Of a stretch of DNA of 51,921 bases, positions 1-8,529 are shown in pieces. Both the position numbers and the translations under genes were made by a program. Source of the stretch: Duganella levis (lineage in GTDB: Bacteria; Pseudomonadota; Gammaproteobacteria; Burkholderiales; Burkholderiaceae_D); assembly GCF_009857605.1 (NCBI RefSeq), contig NZ_WWCT01000033.1, positions 1 through 51,921 of the forward strand, in the 5' to 3' direction. Within the stretch, counting starts at the first letter, position 1. Each line of letters starts with the position of its first letter. Below the pieces are notes generated by a model. That model made no database searches. It saw only the letters and a list, made by a program, of their open reading frames with translations, and had not been told where the DNA came from.

Positions 1-2
1 CG

Positions 3-473
3 GCCGGCCCTGCGCCGGCCAGCCCGGTGGAAGAAGGGCGCCAGTGCCTGCGCGGCAGCGAGCAGGCGCCGGCCAACCTGCCGCGCGCCTTCCAGCTGTT
101 CAGCGGCGCCGCGCAAAAAGGCGACCCATTGGCCGCCTACTATCTGGGCATGATGTACCAGAACGGCATGGCGGTCGCACGCGACATGAAAACCGCCGCC
201 CACTGGCTGCAATTCGCCGCCAGTCGCCAGACCCCGGCCGCCATGTACGCGCTGGCCAAACTCTATCTCGCCGGCGACGGCGTCAAACGCGACGAACTGG
301 CGGCGCGACGCTGGATCGAAAAAGCCGCCGACCTCGAATACCCGGAGGCCGTGATGGCCATGGCGATCGGCCTGCGCGACGGCTCCATGGGCTTCGAGCG
401 CAACGAAGCGCTGGCCGAAACCCAACTGCGCTTCGCCAACCGCGCCCTCAAGCTGGCCGGCACCAGCCGCTAG
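3..473 (+). CDS. Sel1-repeat (TPR-like) protein, 5' end outside the window
   Basis: The reading frame is open from base 3, so the gene probably starts upstream of the window. A GTG at 27 is only an internal candidate start. The visible part carries about three Sel1-like units of roughly 36 residues, each with the alternating small and aromatic pattern of helical hairpins (AAYYLGMMYQNG, AMYALAKLYLAGDGV, EAVMAMAIGLRDGS). Sel1 repeats form alpha-solenoids used for protein-protein contacts, often in periplasmic or envelope proteins. No signal peptide or partner domain can be judged because the N-terminus is missing. A promoter for the transporter genes follows, so this gene is probably not part of that operon. 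The family call is good; the cellular role is unknown. Confidence 0.8.
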   Translation, partial: AGPAPASPVEEGRQCLRGSEQAPANLPRAFQLFSGAAQKGDPLAAYYLGMMYQNGMAVARDMKTAAHWLQFAASRQTPAAMYALAKLYLAGDGVKRDELAARRWIEKAADLEYPEAVMAMAIGLRDGSMGFERNEALAETQLRFANRALKLAGTSR

Positions 474-527
474 GCGCCGCGCGTCTCTCGTCGCGCATCG
501 CTTGCTGCGATGCGGCACATCTATCTG

Positions 528-556
528 TTGCTGATGAAGTTCTACTAACCTACAAT
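528..556 (+). promoter_or_regulatory. Sigma-70-type promoter for the liv operon
   Basis: A -35 element TTGCTG (528-533) and a -10 element TACAAT (551-556) are separated by exactly 17 bp. Transcription would begin near 563, leaving a leader of about 60 nt before the substrate-binding-protein gene. No operator-like palindrome was recognised. Confidence 0.55.
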
Positions 557-625
557 GGGTTTCCGATGGGGCGACTATCCAGCGTACGACTACGATAAAA
601 ATCGTTGTATAACAGGAGATGGCAC

Positions 626-1783
626 ATGAACTTCAAGTTGAACATGCTTGTTGCAGGTCTGGCACTCGGTTTCTCGGCATCTGCCTTGGCGGCAGAGCCC
701 ATCAAGATCGGCGTCGCCGGTCCCTTCACCGGCGGCTCCGCGCCGATGGGCGTGTCGATGCGCGACGGCGTCAAACTGGCGGTAGCCGACATCAACGCCA
801 AAGGCGGCGTCCTCGGCCGCCAGATTCAGCTGATTGAACGCGACGACGAAGCCAAACCGGAACGCGGCGTGCAGATCGCCCAGGAACTGATCAACAAAGA
901 AAAAGTCGTGGCCACCGTCGGCTACATCAACACCGGCGTCGCGCTGGCCTCGCAGCGTTTTTACCAGGACGCCAAAATCCCGGTTATGAACAACGTCGCC
1001 ACCGGCTCCATCATCACCAAGCAGTTCGCCGACCAGCCGGACAACTACATCTTCCGCAACTCCGCCAACGACCAGATCCAGTCGCAGATGATCATCAAGG
1101 AAGCGGTCGATAATCGCAAATTCAAGAAAGTCGCGATCCTGGCCGACTCCACCAACTACGGCCAGCTGGGCCGCGAAGACCTGGAAAAAGTGCTGGCCGG
1201 CCGCAACATGAAAGCCGTCGCCGTCGAGAAGTACAACATCAAGGACGTCGACATGACCGCCCAGCTGCTGAAAGCCAAGCAGGCCGGCGCCGACGTCGTG
1301 CTCACCTACGGCATCGGCCCGGAACTGGCGCAGATCGCCAACGGCATGGAAAAACTCAACTGGAAAGTGCCGCTGATCGGCAGCTGGACCCTGTCGATGG
1401 CCAACTTCATCGACAACGCCGGCAAGAACGGCAACGGCACCCGCATGCCGCAGACCTTCATCCAGGACCCCAACACGCCGAAACGCAAAGCCTTCATCGA
1501 CGCCTACATCAAGGCCTACAACCCGCCGCAGGGCCGCATGCCGTCGCCGGTGTCGGCCGCGCAGGGCTACGACTCGATCTACCTGCTGGCCGCCGCCATC
1601 AAGCAGGCCGGCAGCACCGACGGCCCCAAAGTCAAGGCCGCGCTGGAGAGCCTGAGCGAAAAAGTCGACGGCGTCGTTACCACCTACGACAAACCGTACA
1701 GCAAGGACAACCACGAAGCCATCAACGCCCAGACCACCGTCTTCGGCGAAGTCAAAGACGGCAAAGTGGTGCTGGCCAAGTAA
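626..1783 (+). CDS. Branched-chain amino acid ABC transporter substrate-binding protein (LivJ/LivK type)
   Basis: A 385-residue periplasmic binding protein that delivers substrate to the permeases encoded next. The ATG at 626 follows an AGGAG ribosome binding site (614-618). Residues 1-23 form a signal peptide ending in ASALAAEP. The mature protein opens with IKIGVAGPFTGG, the hallmark of the Leu/Ile/Val-binding family (periplasmic-binding fold type I), and continues with the family segment LGRQIQLIERDD. Length is typical. It is first in a five-cistron liv operon with its own promoter. The family also includes binders of amides, urea and aromatic acids, so the exact ligand cannot be read from sequence. 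An earlier in-frame codon at 605 lies before the ribosome binding site and is not used here. Confidence 0.92.
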   Translation: MNFKLNMLVAGLALGFSASALAAEPIKIGVAGPFTGGSAPMGVSMRDGVKLAVADINAKGGVLGRQIQLIERDDEAKPERGVQIAQELINKEKVVATVGYINTGVALASQRFYQDAKIPVMNNVATGSIITKQFADQPDNYIFRNSANDQIQSQMIIKEAVDNRKFKKVAILADSTNYGQLGREDLEKVLAGRNMKAVAVEKYNIKDVDMTAQLLKAKQAGADVVLTYGIGPELAQIANGMEKLNWKVPLIGSWTLSMANFIDNAGKNGNGTRMPQTFIQDPNTPKRKAFIDAYIKAYNPPQGRMPSPVSAAQGYDSIYLLAAAIKQAGSTDGPKVKAALESLSEKVDGVVTTYDKPYSKDNHEAINAQTTVFGEVKDGKVVLAK

Positions 1784-1873
1784 GCAAGCAAGGCCGCATC
1801 GCGCCACTGTGGCCAGACTTGCGCCGATCCGGCAGCAAGCCTGGCCATTTTCTTGTCGTCCAGGGGGCTTACC

Positions 1874-2764
1874 ATGGAAATCCTGTTGCAACTGGTGTTC
1901 AGCGGCATCGCGCTGGGCATGATCTACGCCGTCATCGCCTTCGGCTATCAGCTCACCTTCGCCACCTCCGGCACGCTCAACTTCGGCCAGGGGGAGTCGC
2001 TGATGCTGGGCGCCCTGGTCGGGCTGAGCCTGGTCGGCACCATCCACGGCGGCCCTTACATGAGCTACCTGCTGATGATCCCGCTGGTGATCGTGTTCGG
2101 CGCGCTGCAAGGCATGTTCGTCGAATGGATCGGCGTGCGGCCGGCGATCAAGATCAAATCCGAATTCGGCTGGATCATGTCCACCATCGCGCTGGCCATC
2201 ATCTTCAAGAACGTCGCCGAAAACATCTGGGGCAAGGACGATCTGACCTTCCCGTCGCCGCTGTCCTCGGCGCCAATCGAAATCCTCGGCGCCAATGTCC
2301 AGCCGATGCAGATCGCGGTGGTGGTCGGCGCGCTGGCCATCATGGCGGCGGTCGAAATCTTCAACCGCAAATCGATCTACGGCAAGGCCGTCGTCGCCAC
2401 CGCCAACGACCGCGACGCGGCCGGCCTGATGGGGATTAACACCCGCGCAGTCATTACCTTTTCCTACGCGCTGTCGTCGGCCGTCGCCGCGTTTGCCGGT
2501 GTGCTGGTGGCGCCGCTGACGCTGACCGGCGCCACCATGGGCGCTTCGCTCGGCCTCAAAGCCTTCGCCGTCGCCATCATCGGCGGCCTGACCTCCGGCG
2601 TCGGCGCCATTGTCGGCGGCCTGATACTGGGCATCACCGAAACCACCGCCGGCTACTACATCTCCACCGGCTACAAGGACGTGCCGGGATTGCTGCTGCT
2701 GTTGCTGGTGCTGGCGATCAAGCCCTCCGGCCTGTTCGGCAAAGCCGCCATCAAAAAGGTCTGA
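1874..2764 (+). CDS. livH: Branched-chain amino acid ABC transporter permease LivH
   Basis: A 296-residue inner-membrane permease. The ATG at 1874 is preceded by a purine-rich AGGGGG; the upstream in-frame codon at 1853 would add a non-membrane tail. The protein starts with a membrane helix (LLQLVFSGIALGMIYAVIAF), contains the LivH-family segment GTLNFGQGE and has about eight hydrophobic segments. A conserved EAA-like stretch (AAGLMGIN) sits in the cytoplasmic loop that contacts the ATPase. It forms the translocation pore with the LivM half of the next gene. The stop codon is 3 bp before that gene's start, indicating co-translation. Confidence 0.92.
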   Translation: MEILLQLVFSGIALGMIYAVIAFGYQLTFATSGTLNFGQGESLMLGALVGLSLVGTIHGGPYMSYLLMIPLVIVFGALQGMFVEWIGVRPAIKIKSEFGWIMSTIALAIIFKNVAENIWGKDDLTFPSPLSSAPIEILGANVQPMQIAVVVGALAIMAAVEIFNRKSIYGKAVVATANDRDAAGLMGINTRAVITFSYALSSAVAAFAGVLVAPLTLTGATMGASLGLKAFAVAIIGGLTSGVGAIVGGLILGITETTAGYYISTGYKDVPGLLLLLLVLAIKPSGLFGKAAIKKV

Positions 2765-2767
2765 CCC

Positions 2768-4717
2768 ATGAACAAAACGATCGTCGCGGCAAGCGTGGTG
2801 GGGCTGGCGGTGCTGGTGCTGTATCCGGTGCTGATTCCTAATCCTTACTATATCCATCTATTCGAAACGATCCTGATCTACGCCATACTATTATTTGGCC
2901 TCGACATCGTGGTCGGCTACACCGGCCAGGTCTCGCTCGGCCACGCCGGCCTGTTCGGCATTGGCGCCTACGTCACCGGCGTGGTGGTGTTCAAGCTCGG
3001 TGCGCCGTTCTGGATCGCCATCCCCGCCAGCGTGATCGGCGCGGCGGTGTTCGGCGCCATCCTGGCGCTGCCTGCGCTACGTGTCACCGGCCCGTACCTG
3101 GCCATGGTCACGCTGGCCTTCGGCACCATCATCCAGATCCTGATCAACGAAATGACCTTCCTTACCGAAGGCCCAATGGGCATCAAGATCGCCAAGCCAA
3201 TGCTGTTCGGCGCCAAGCTGGATGAGGTGCAGTACTACTACATGGTGGCGGCGCTGATGGTGATCTCGCTGATCGTGGTCCACCGCATCCTCAAATCCAA
3301 CCTGGGCCGCGCCTTCGAAGCGCTGCGCGACAGCCCGATCGCCTCCGACTGCATGGGCGTCTCGGTCTACCGCTACAAGGTGTATGCCTTCATCATCAGC
3401 GCCGGCTTTGCCGGGCTGGCCGGCAGCCTGTATGCGTATTCGGAGGAGTACATCAACCCCAGCACTTACACCTTCGAACTGACCATATTGTTCCTGCTGG
3501 CGGTCATCATGGGCGGCCGCAAGACCCGCTCCGGCGCCCTGATCGGCGCACTGATCGTGGTCATGCTGCCCAGCTTGCTGGCCGACATCGAACTGTTCCG
3601 CCAGATCGCCGTCGCTGCCGCCGTGCTGGGCGTGATCGGCGCCGCACTGGCCATCGCCCGCAAGCGCGCCACCCCGCGCAGCGTCGCCGTACCGCTGATC
3701 GCCGCCATCGGCATGGCGGCGTTCTCCTTCAAGTTGGAGAACATCGTCGACTGGCGCCTGACCATCTTCGGTCTGATGACACTGTTCGTCGTCTACTACC
3801 TGCAGGACGGCATCGTCGGCTTCCTGCAAGGACTGCTGGGCAGGGCGCGGGTGCATGCGCAGCCGCTGGCTTCAGGCGCCGGCGCCGAACCGTTCCCGCG
3901 CGCGCAAGGCGGCAAGGACGGCGACACGCTGCTGTCCGTCGACCAGATCCTGATGCAGTTCGGCGGCCTGAAAGCGCTCAACCAGGTCAACCTGAACGTC
4001 GCCCAGGGCGCCGTGCACGGCCTGATCGGCCCCAACGGCTCCGGCAAAAGCACCATGATGAACGTGCTGACCGGGATCTACAAGCCGACCGCCGGCAAGG
4101 TCGCCTTTGCCGGCGCCGTCATCTCCGGTCGCACTCCGTCCGAGATCGCGCTGGGCGGCGTCGCCCGCACCTTCCAGAACGTCCAGCTGTTCGGCGAAAT
4201 GACCGCCACCGAAAACGTCCTGGTCGGCCTGCACAACACCTTCCACTCGAATGTACTGGACGTCATGCTGCAAACCCCGCGCTACAAGCGTGAAGAGCAG
4301 GGCGCGCGTCAGCGGGCCGCCAGCATCCTGGAGTTTGTCGGCCTGGCCGACCTGGCCGGCGAAGAAGCGCGCAACCTGCCGTACGGCAAACAGCGGCTGC
4401 TGGAAATCGGCCGCGCGCTTGGCCTCAGTCCGCGCCTGCTGCTGCTGGACGAACCGGCCGCCGGCCTGACCGCACCCGACATCAAGGAACTGATGGCCAT
4501 CATCCGCAAGATCCGCGACCACGGCATTACCATCATCCTGATCGAGCACCACATGGACGTGGTGATGGCCTTGTCCGACACCGTCACGGTGCTGGACTTC
4601 GGCCAGAAAATCGCCGAAGGCAAACCGGCCGCCGTGCAAAGCGATCCGAAAGTGATCGAAGCCTACCTGGGCGGCAGCAGTGAAGAACACGGCGGCGCTG
4701 GCGTCGCAGCGCACTGA
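2768..4717 (+). CDS. livMG: Fused ABC permease-ATPase (LivM + LivG in one polypeptide)
   Basis: One uninterrupted 649-residue frame holds two transporter subunits. Residues ~1-350 are a LivM permease: several membrane helices, the family motif VGYTGQVSLGHAGLFGIGAY and the cytoplasmic EAA-like loop LGRAFEALRDSPIASDCMGV. After extra hydrophobic segments and a linker of about 30 residues rich in Ala, Gly and Pro (~360-390), residues ~390-640 are a LivG ATPase. It has Walker A GPNGSGKS (421-428), the LivG form of the signature (YGKQR, 539-543), Walker B ending at D561 (LLLLDEP) and a switch histidine in IEHHMDVV. Most family members encode these as separate genes. Fusion fixes a 1:1 ratio of permease to ATPase and makes the second ATPase, LivF, the only free nucleotide-binding subunit. 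No stop or frameshift interrupts the junction. Confidence 0.92.
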   Translation: MNKTIVAASVVGLAVLVLYPVLIPNPYYIHLFETILIYAILLFGLDIVVGYTGQVSLGHAGLFGIGAYVTGVVVFKLGAPFWIAIPASVIGAAVFGAILALPALRVTGPYLAMVTLAFGTIIQILINEMTFLTEGPMGIKIAKPMLFGAKLDEVQYYYMVAALMVISLIVVHRILKSNLGRAFEALRDSPIASDCMGVSVYRYKVYAFIISAGFAGLAGSLYAYSEEYINPSTYTFELTILFLLAVIMGGRKTRSGALIGALIVVMLPSLLADIELFRQIAVAAAVLGVIGAALAIARKRATPRSVAVPLIAAIGMAAFSFKLENIVDWRLTIFGLMTLFVVYYLQDGIVGFLQGLLGRARVHAQPLASGAGAEPFPRAQGGKDGDTLLSVDQILMQFGGLKALNQVNLNVAQGAVHGLIGPNGSGKSTMMNVLTGIYKPTAGKVAFAGAVISGRTPSEIALGGVARTFQNVQLFGEMTATENVLVGLHNTFHSNVLDVMLQTPRYKREEQGARQRAASILEFVGLADLAGEEARNLPYGKQRLLEIGRALGLSPRLLLLDEPAAGLTAPDIKELMAIIRKIRDHGITIILIEHHMDVVMALSDTVTVLDFGQKIAEGKPAAVQSDPKVIEAYLGGSSEEHGGAGVAAH

Positions 4718-4729
4718 CAAGGACACCAC

Positions 4730-5452
4730 ATGCTCTCGATCACCAATCTGCATGCCGCTTACGGCAAAGTCGACGTCCTGCACGGCATCTCGCTGGAAGT
4801 GCCGAAAGGCAAACTGGTCACCCTGATCGGCTCCAACGGCGCCGGCAAGACCACCACCATGCGCGCCATCTCCGGCATGCTCAAGCCGAAGAGCGGCAAA
4901 GTCACGCTGGCCGGTAAGGACATCACCGGCAGCGACTCGCACCAGATCGCCCGCGCCGGGCTGGCGCATTCGCCGGAAGGGCGGCGCGTATTCGCCTCCA
5001 TGAGCGTCACCGACAACCTGCTGCTGGGCGCCTTCCCGCGCTTCACCCGCGCGCGGCCCAAAGGCGACATCCAGCGCGACCTGGAAAAAGCGCTGGAACT
5101 GTTCCCGCGCCTGAAGGAACGCCAGCACCAGCTGGCCGGCACGCTATCCGGCGGCGAACAGCAAATGCTGGCCATGGCGCGCGCCGTCATGCTCAATCCC
5201 GACGTGGTGCTGCTGGACGAACCGTCGATGGGTCTGGCGCCAATCTTGGTGGAGGAGGTGTTCCGCATCATCCAGCGCCTGAAAGCGGAAGGCGTGACCA
5301 TGCTGCTTGTAGAACAGTTCGCGGCCGCCGCGCTCAACGTCGCCGACTACGGCTACGTACTGGAAAACGGCCACATCTCCGTCCACGGCCCGGCCGACAG
5401 CCTCAAAACCGATCCCAAAGTCATCGCCGCCTACCTTGGTGGCGGCCACTGA
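4730..5452 (+). CDS. livF: Branched-chain amino acid ABC transporter ATP-binding protein LivF
   Basis: A 240-residue cytoplasmic ATPase, typical in length for LivF. Walker A is GSNGAGKT (residues 34-41), the signature is LSGGEQQMLAMARAV, Walker B is VVLLDEPSMGL, and the switch region reads LLVEQFAA, where LivF characteristically has Glu-Gln rather than a histidine. It begins 12 bp after the fused permease-ATPase gene and is the last recognisable transporter component, so it should pair with the LivG domain of that fusion. The next gene starts 52 bp downstream with its own ribosome binding site and is unrelated. Confidence 0.93.
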   Translation: MLSITNLHAAYGKVDVLHGISLEVPKGKLVTLIGSNGAGKTTTMRAISGMLKPKSGKVTLAGKDITGSDSHQIARAGLAHSPEGRRVFASMSVTDNLLLGAFPRFTRARPKGDIQRDLEKALELFPRLKERQHQLAGTLSGGEQQMLAMARAVMLNPDVVLLDEPSMGLAPILVEEVFRIIQRLKAEGVTMLLVEQFAAAALNVADYGYVLENGHISVHGPADSLKTDPKVIAAYLGGGH

Positions 5453-5504
5453 CGACGTCTGCCACCGTCGCGCAAGTGCGTTCGGACAACTTAGGAGCTT
5501 GCTA

Positions 5505-5717
5505 ATGGCATATGGATTCATGAATATTGCTCGCACCCCGAGCGTGCAGGCCTATCGCGGCAACCGGCAGTACATCAGCACCGGCAATTTCAAGGCCAGT
5601 GACCGTGCCTGCATGATCCTGGTCGATTATCCCCGCCGCGCCCGGCTGAAGCGAATTGCGCAGTTGGAGCGGGAGAATGCCTCGTTGCGCGGAAAACTCA
5701 ACCCGGATTCGCTGTAA
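5505..5717 (+). CDS. Small fragment of a pyridoxamine-phosphate-oxidase-like FMN-binding protein
   Basis: A 70-residue frame with a good ribosome binding site (TAGGAG, 5492-5497) and ATG at 5505. Its middle (YRGNRQYISTGNF... then ILVDYPRRARLK) matches the core strand-turn-strand that PNPOx-like split-barrel flavin proteins use to bind FMN. In those proteins, usually well over 150 residues, the pattern is followed by a long C-terminal half. Here it runs into a short charged helix (IAQLERENASLRGK) and stops. The N-terminal strands are also missing. It could be a decayed remnant, or a shortened gene still translated. The intact ribosome binding site and codon use like its neighbours keep expression possible. 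Flavin binding is unlikely for so short a chain. Confidence 0.6.
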   Translation: MAYGFMNIARTPSVQAYRGNRQYISTGNFKASDRACMILVDYPRRARLKRIAQLERENASLRGKLNPDSL

Positions 5718-5783
5718 ACAATCGCTGCGCACCTTGGCGCCGGATTTTTTTTATACTGTCGGTTCGACGAAACGGGAGACAGT

Positions 5784-6620
5784 ATGAAGACGCTGAAGAT
5801 GGCCGGACGCGCGGTGCCGGCGCTGGGGCAGGGCACGTGGAATATGGGTGAGCAGGCCGCGTGCCGCCAGGACGAAGTGCACGCGCTGCAACTGGGCCTC
5901 GACCTGGGCATGACCCTGATCGACACCGCCGAAATGTACGGCGAGGGCGGCGCCGAAGAAGTGGTGGGCGAGGCCATCGCCGGCCGCCGCGACCAGGCCT
6001 TCATCGTCAGCAAAGTCTATCCGCACAACGCCAGCTTCGACGGCGTGCAGGAAGCCTGCGAACGCAGCTTGCGCCGCCTGAAGGTCGAGGCCATCGACCT
6101 GTATCTGCTGCACTGGCAAGGCCACCACCCGCTGGCCGAAACCTTCGACGGTTTCGAGGCGCTCAAGCAGGCCGGTAAAATCAAGTCTTATGGCGTCAGC
6201 AACTTCGACCTGGAGAACCTGGAAGAATCGCTAGCCTACGGCGCTCCGGCCACCAACCAGGTGCTGTACAACCTGATGAAGCGCGGCATCGAGTTTGACC
6301 TGCTGCCGTGGGCGCGCGAACGCCAGCTGCCCATCATGGCCTACTCGCCGCTGGAAACCCATGGCCGCGAACAGGCCGTGCTGCTCGGCAATCCCGGCCT
6401 CAATGCGGTGGCCGACGCGCATGGCGTCACGCCGGCGCAGATCGCGCTGGCCTGGGTGCTGCATCAGGATGGCGTGATCGCTATCCCCAAGGCCGTCGAT
6501 CCTGTACACTTGCGCGCCAACCGCGCCGCGGCCGAGATCGAGCTTTCCGCTGGCGATCTGGCCGCATTGGACCAGGCATTTCCGCCGCCGCGCCGTCGCC
6601 GCGCGCTGGATATGCGTTAA
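5784..6620 (+). CDS. Aldo/keto reductase
   Basis: A 278-residue NADPH-dependent oxidoreductase of the AKR superfamily, full length. The catalytic tetrad is visible: D47 (LIDTAEMYG), Y52, K77 (VSKVYP) and H110 (LLHWQGHHP). The C-terminal segment with IPKAV...HLRANRAAAEIELS is the usual cofactor-binding end. The ATG at 5784 follows GGGAGACAGT. A TATACT hexamer (5752-5757) just upstream could be a -10 element, but no well-spaced -35 was found. Substrate is probably a small aldehyde or ketone; sequence does not say which. The DUF4272 gene begins 13 bp after the stop, suggesting co-transcription. Confidence 0.9.
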   Translation: MKTLKMAGRAVPALGQGTWNMGEQAACRQDEVHALQLGLDLGMTLIDTAEMYGEGGAEEVVGEAIAGRRDQAFIVSKVYPHNASFDGVQEACERSLRRLKVEAIDLYLLHWQGHHPLAETFDGFEALKQAGKIKSYGVSNFDLENLEESLAYGAPATNQVLYNLMKRGIEFDLLPWARERQLPIMAYSPLETHGREQAVLLGNPGLNAVADAHGVTPAQIALAWVLHQDGVIAIPKAVDPVHLRANRAAAEIELSAGDLAALDQAFPPPRRRRALDMR

Positions 6621-6633
6621 AAGATAACTAATT

Positions 6634-7713
6634 ATGCTCAATCGACTGAAGCAGCTGTTCTCCCCGAAGGACATCAGCAACCACATCCTGCTCAACGCCT
6701 ACTGCACCGTGGGCGACTTGCCCAAACCTGCCTTCCCGCATGTGCTGAACGGCCGCCGTGACATCAGCGACGCCGAACTGGGGCCGCACCTGAATGGCTT
6801 TATGCATTATCTGGCCGAGCAAAATGGCGGCAAGATGACGCGTACCCGCTATCACGTGATCCGCCACCTGCAGCGCGTGCAGCATCATCTGAGCTTTGCC
6901 GTCGATCCGGCCGACATGGCGGCTTTCCACGCCTGGGCGGAAAGCGCCAATGCGCTGCTGTTCATGCAGGATGGCACGGTGCGCGATCCGCAAGGCCGCA
7001 TGCTGCTGGCCGCCGCCGGCGCGGATGCCGAAGCCAGTACCGGTGCGGTGATGCCATACCCGCCGCAAGCCTGGCAGCGCAAGGCGCGCACCGACGCGCA
7101 ACTGGCCGCGCTGAAAATCGACGTGCCGGCCGACCTGCCGCCGCTGGTTTCCGAGCTGGAGCTGCGCCTGCGCGCGCCGGAAGATATCCTGCGCCGCATG
7201 CTGGCCTTGTTCGTGGTCGCCATCCGCGCCGAATCGTTGACCAGCAATACGCCGATCACCGTGGCCGATTTGCAGCAACGCTTCCCGCCGGCCTTCGCCG
7301 CGCTGACCGACGCCGAACGCGCCTTCCTGGCCCAGGAAGCGCCGAGCGAGCAGGAAATCACCCAGTTCCTGTGGCGTTACGAAGCGATCCTGGTGTTGCA
7401 ATGGGCGTTGGGCTTGCAAGAGGCGTTGCCGTTTGCGGATGCGATTTGCGACGTCGCGTCGATTTCCAGCACCGTTATCGACCGTGGCACCGAAGGCTTG
7501 CGCAAGCAGCCGGTGGCGCGCGCGGCGGGCGAGATCCTCGATGCGCTCGACCTGCATTACCGTCTGCACTGGGCCAGCCGCCAGGCCATCCTGAAGAAAG
7601 CGCCGGCGCCGGCCGGCATCAACGACGGCGTGCTGCAGGAGCGTCATCACGCGCTGAACTGGCTGGTGCGTTTTGAAGACCGTGAATGGGACGAGGTCGA
7701 CACACCGACCTGA
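6634..7713 (+). CDS. DUF4272 domain-containing protein
   Basis: A 359-residue soluble protein with no signal peptide or membrane segment. The second half matches what I remember of DUF4272: an LRRMLALFVVAIRAE helix, then PPAFAALTDAERAFL, the aromatic pattern FLWRYEAILVLQWALGL, and a terminal LHYRLHWASRQA...LNWLVRFE block. The first ~150 residues resemble a small alpha/beta fold often found ahead of this domain. Function of the family is unknown. It follows the reductase gene by 13 bp and is probably read from the same message. Confidence 0.75.
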   Translation: MLNRLKQLFSPKDISNHILLNAYCTVGDLPKPAFPHVLNGRRDISDAELGPHLNGFMHYLAEQNGGKMTRTRYHVIRHLQRVQHHLSFAVDPADMAAFHAWAESANALLFMQDGTVRDPQGRMLLAAAGADAEASTGAVMPYPPQAWQRKARTDAQLAALKIDVPADLPPLVSELELRLRAPEDILRRMLALFVVAIRAESLTSNTPITVADLQQRFPPAFAALTDAERAFLAQEAPSEQEITQFLWRYEAILVLQWALGLQEALPFADAICDVASISSTVIDRGTEGLRKQPVARAAGEILDALDLHYRLHWASRQAILKKAPAPAGINDGVLQERHHALNWLVRFEDREWDEVDTPT

Positions 7714-7793
7714 GCAACGTTCGCTAGCGTACAGAGCAGTTTAACGGTTCGGGTGTAAGCTGATCCTATCGAAGCAATTAATAGGAGTTCAAC

Positions 7794-8210
7794 ATGAACC
7801 ACAAACTGATTACCGCTGCCGTGCTGGCAGCCTTTATTGGCGTAACCGGCGCGGCTTCGGCGCAAGACCGCCATCGTGATGACGACCGCCGCGGCGGCCC
7901 GGATTTCAGCCGCTCCGACGAACGTCGCAACGACCGTACCGATTACCGTCAGAATGATCACCAGGATGACCGCCGTGCCGATCATCACGATAACCGCCGT
8001 GACGACCGTGGCGCCGGCCCGCGTCACGACCTGCGCAAGGGCGGCCGCCTGCCGCCTGAGTATCGCAACCGCCAGTACGTCGTGAACGACTGGCGCGGCC
8101 ACCGCCTGAGCGCGCCGCCGCGCGGCTACCAGTGGGTGCAGACCGGCAGCGATTACGTACTGGTGGCCATTACCACCGGCATCATTGCCAGCCTTCTGCT
8201 GTCGAATTAA
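7794..8210 (+). CDS. RcnB-like exported protein
   Basis: A 138-residue protein with a clear signal peptide (residues 1-23, cleavage near ASAQ). A very hydrophilic middle rich in Asp, Arg and His (~24-80) follows, then a compact C-terminal unit with LPPEYRNRQYVVNDWRGHRL and PRGYQWVQTGSDYVLVAI. The last block is the signature of the RcnB family; the E. coli member acts in periplasmic nickel/cobalt homeostasis. The His/Asp-rich segment could bind metal, which is inference. The ATG follows a TAGGAG site. No RcnA efflux pump gene is nearby. Its stop codon abuts the stop of the convergent DUF2288 gene with no gap. Confidence 0.8.
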   Translation: MNHKLITAAVLAAFIGVTGAASAQDRHRDDDRRGGPDFSRSDERRNDRTDYRQNDHQDDRRADHHDNRRDDRGAGPRHDLRKGGRLPPEYRNRQYVVNDWRGHRLSAPPRGYQWVQTGSDYVLVAITTGIIASLLLSN

Positions 8211-8528
8211 TTAATTCAGCGCCTTCTGTTCCTGCACTAGGATGAAGGGGCTGACCACGGAGGCCCATAGCTCGGCGTTTGTATCAAGCCAGCGCTGGGC
8301 CTGTTGGTCGTTAACCCGCGCGATCAGGCCGGAATTCATCCATTGCGCGATATTGTCCTTGTCGTCGTGCGAGATGCGCACGGCCACTTCGACCAGATCC
8401 AGCGAATTGGCGACCCACACCACATTCCCTTGCGCGAAATGCTTCAGTAGCTCGCTCCATGGCAGGCGCGCCGTTTCGCGATTCACTTTGGCGCGGAGTT
8501 CGAGGTCTTTTTCTGGTTTGGTTTGCAT
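8211..8528 (-). CDS. DUF2288 protein, third gene of the toxin-antitoxin operon
   Basis: A 105-residue cytoplasmic protein. The segments LRAKVNRETARLPWSELLKHFAQGNVVWV, DLVEVAVRI and the terminal WLDTNAELWASVVSPFILVQE agree with DUF2288 as I remember it; no activity is established for the family. It starts one base after the RES-toxin stop codon, and that gene follows its antitoxin without a gap, so all three should be made from one message. Whether it takes part in toxin function or is a bystander cannot be told from the sequence. Confidence 0.75.
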   Translation of the reverse strand: MQTKPEKDLELRAKVNRETARLPWSELLKHFAQGNVVWVANSLDLVEVAVRISHDDKDNIAQWMNSGLIARVNDQQAQRWLDTNAELWASVVSPFILVQEQKALN

Positions 8529-8529
8529 A

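Noticed and set aside
590..2857. A 755-codon minus-strand frame across the liv genes
   Set aside because: It runs antisense to well-supported transporter genes and yields a His/Gln/Asp/Arg-rich product, the usual GC-bias shadow.
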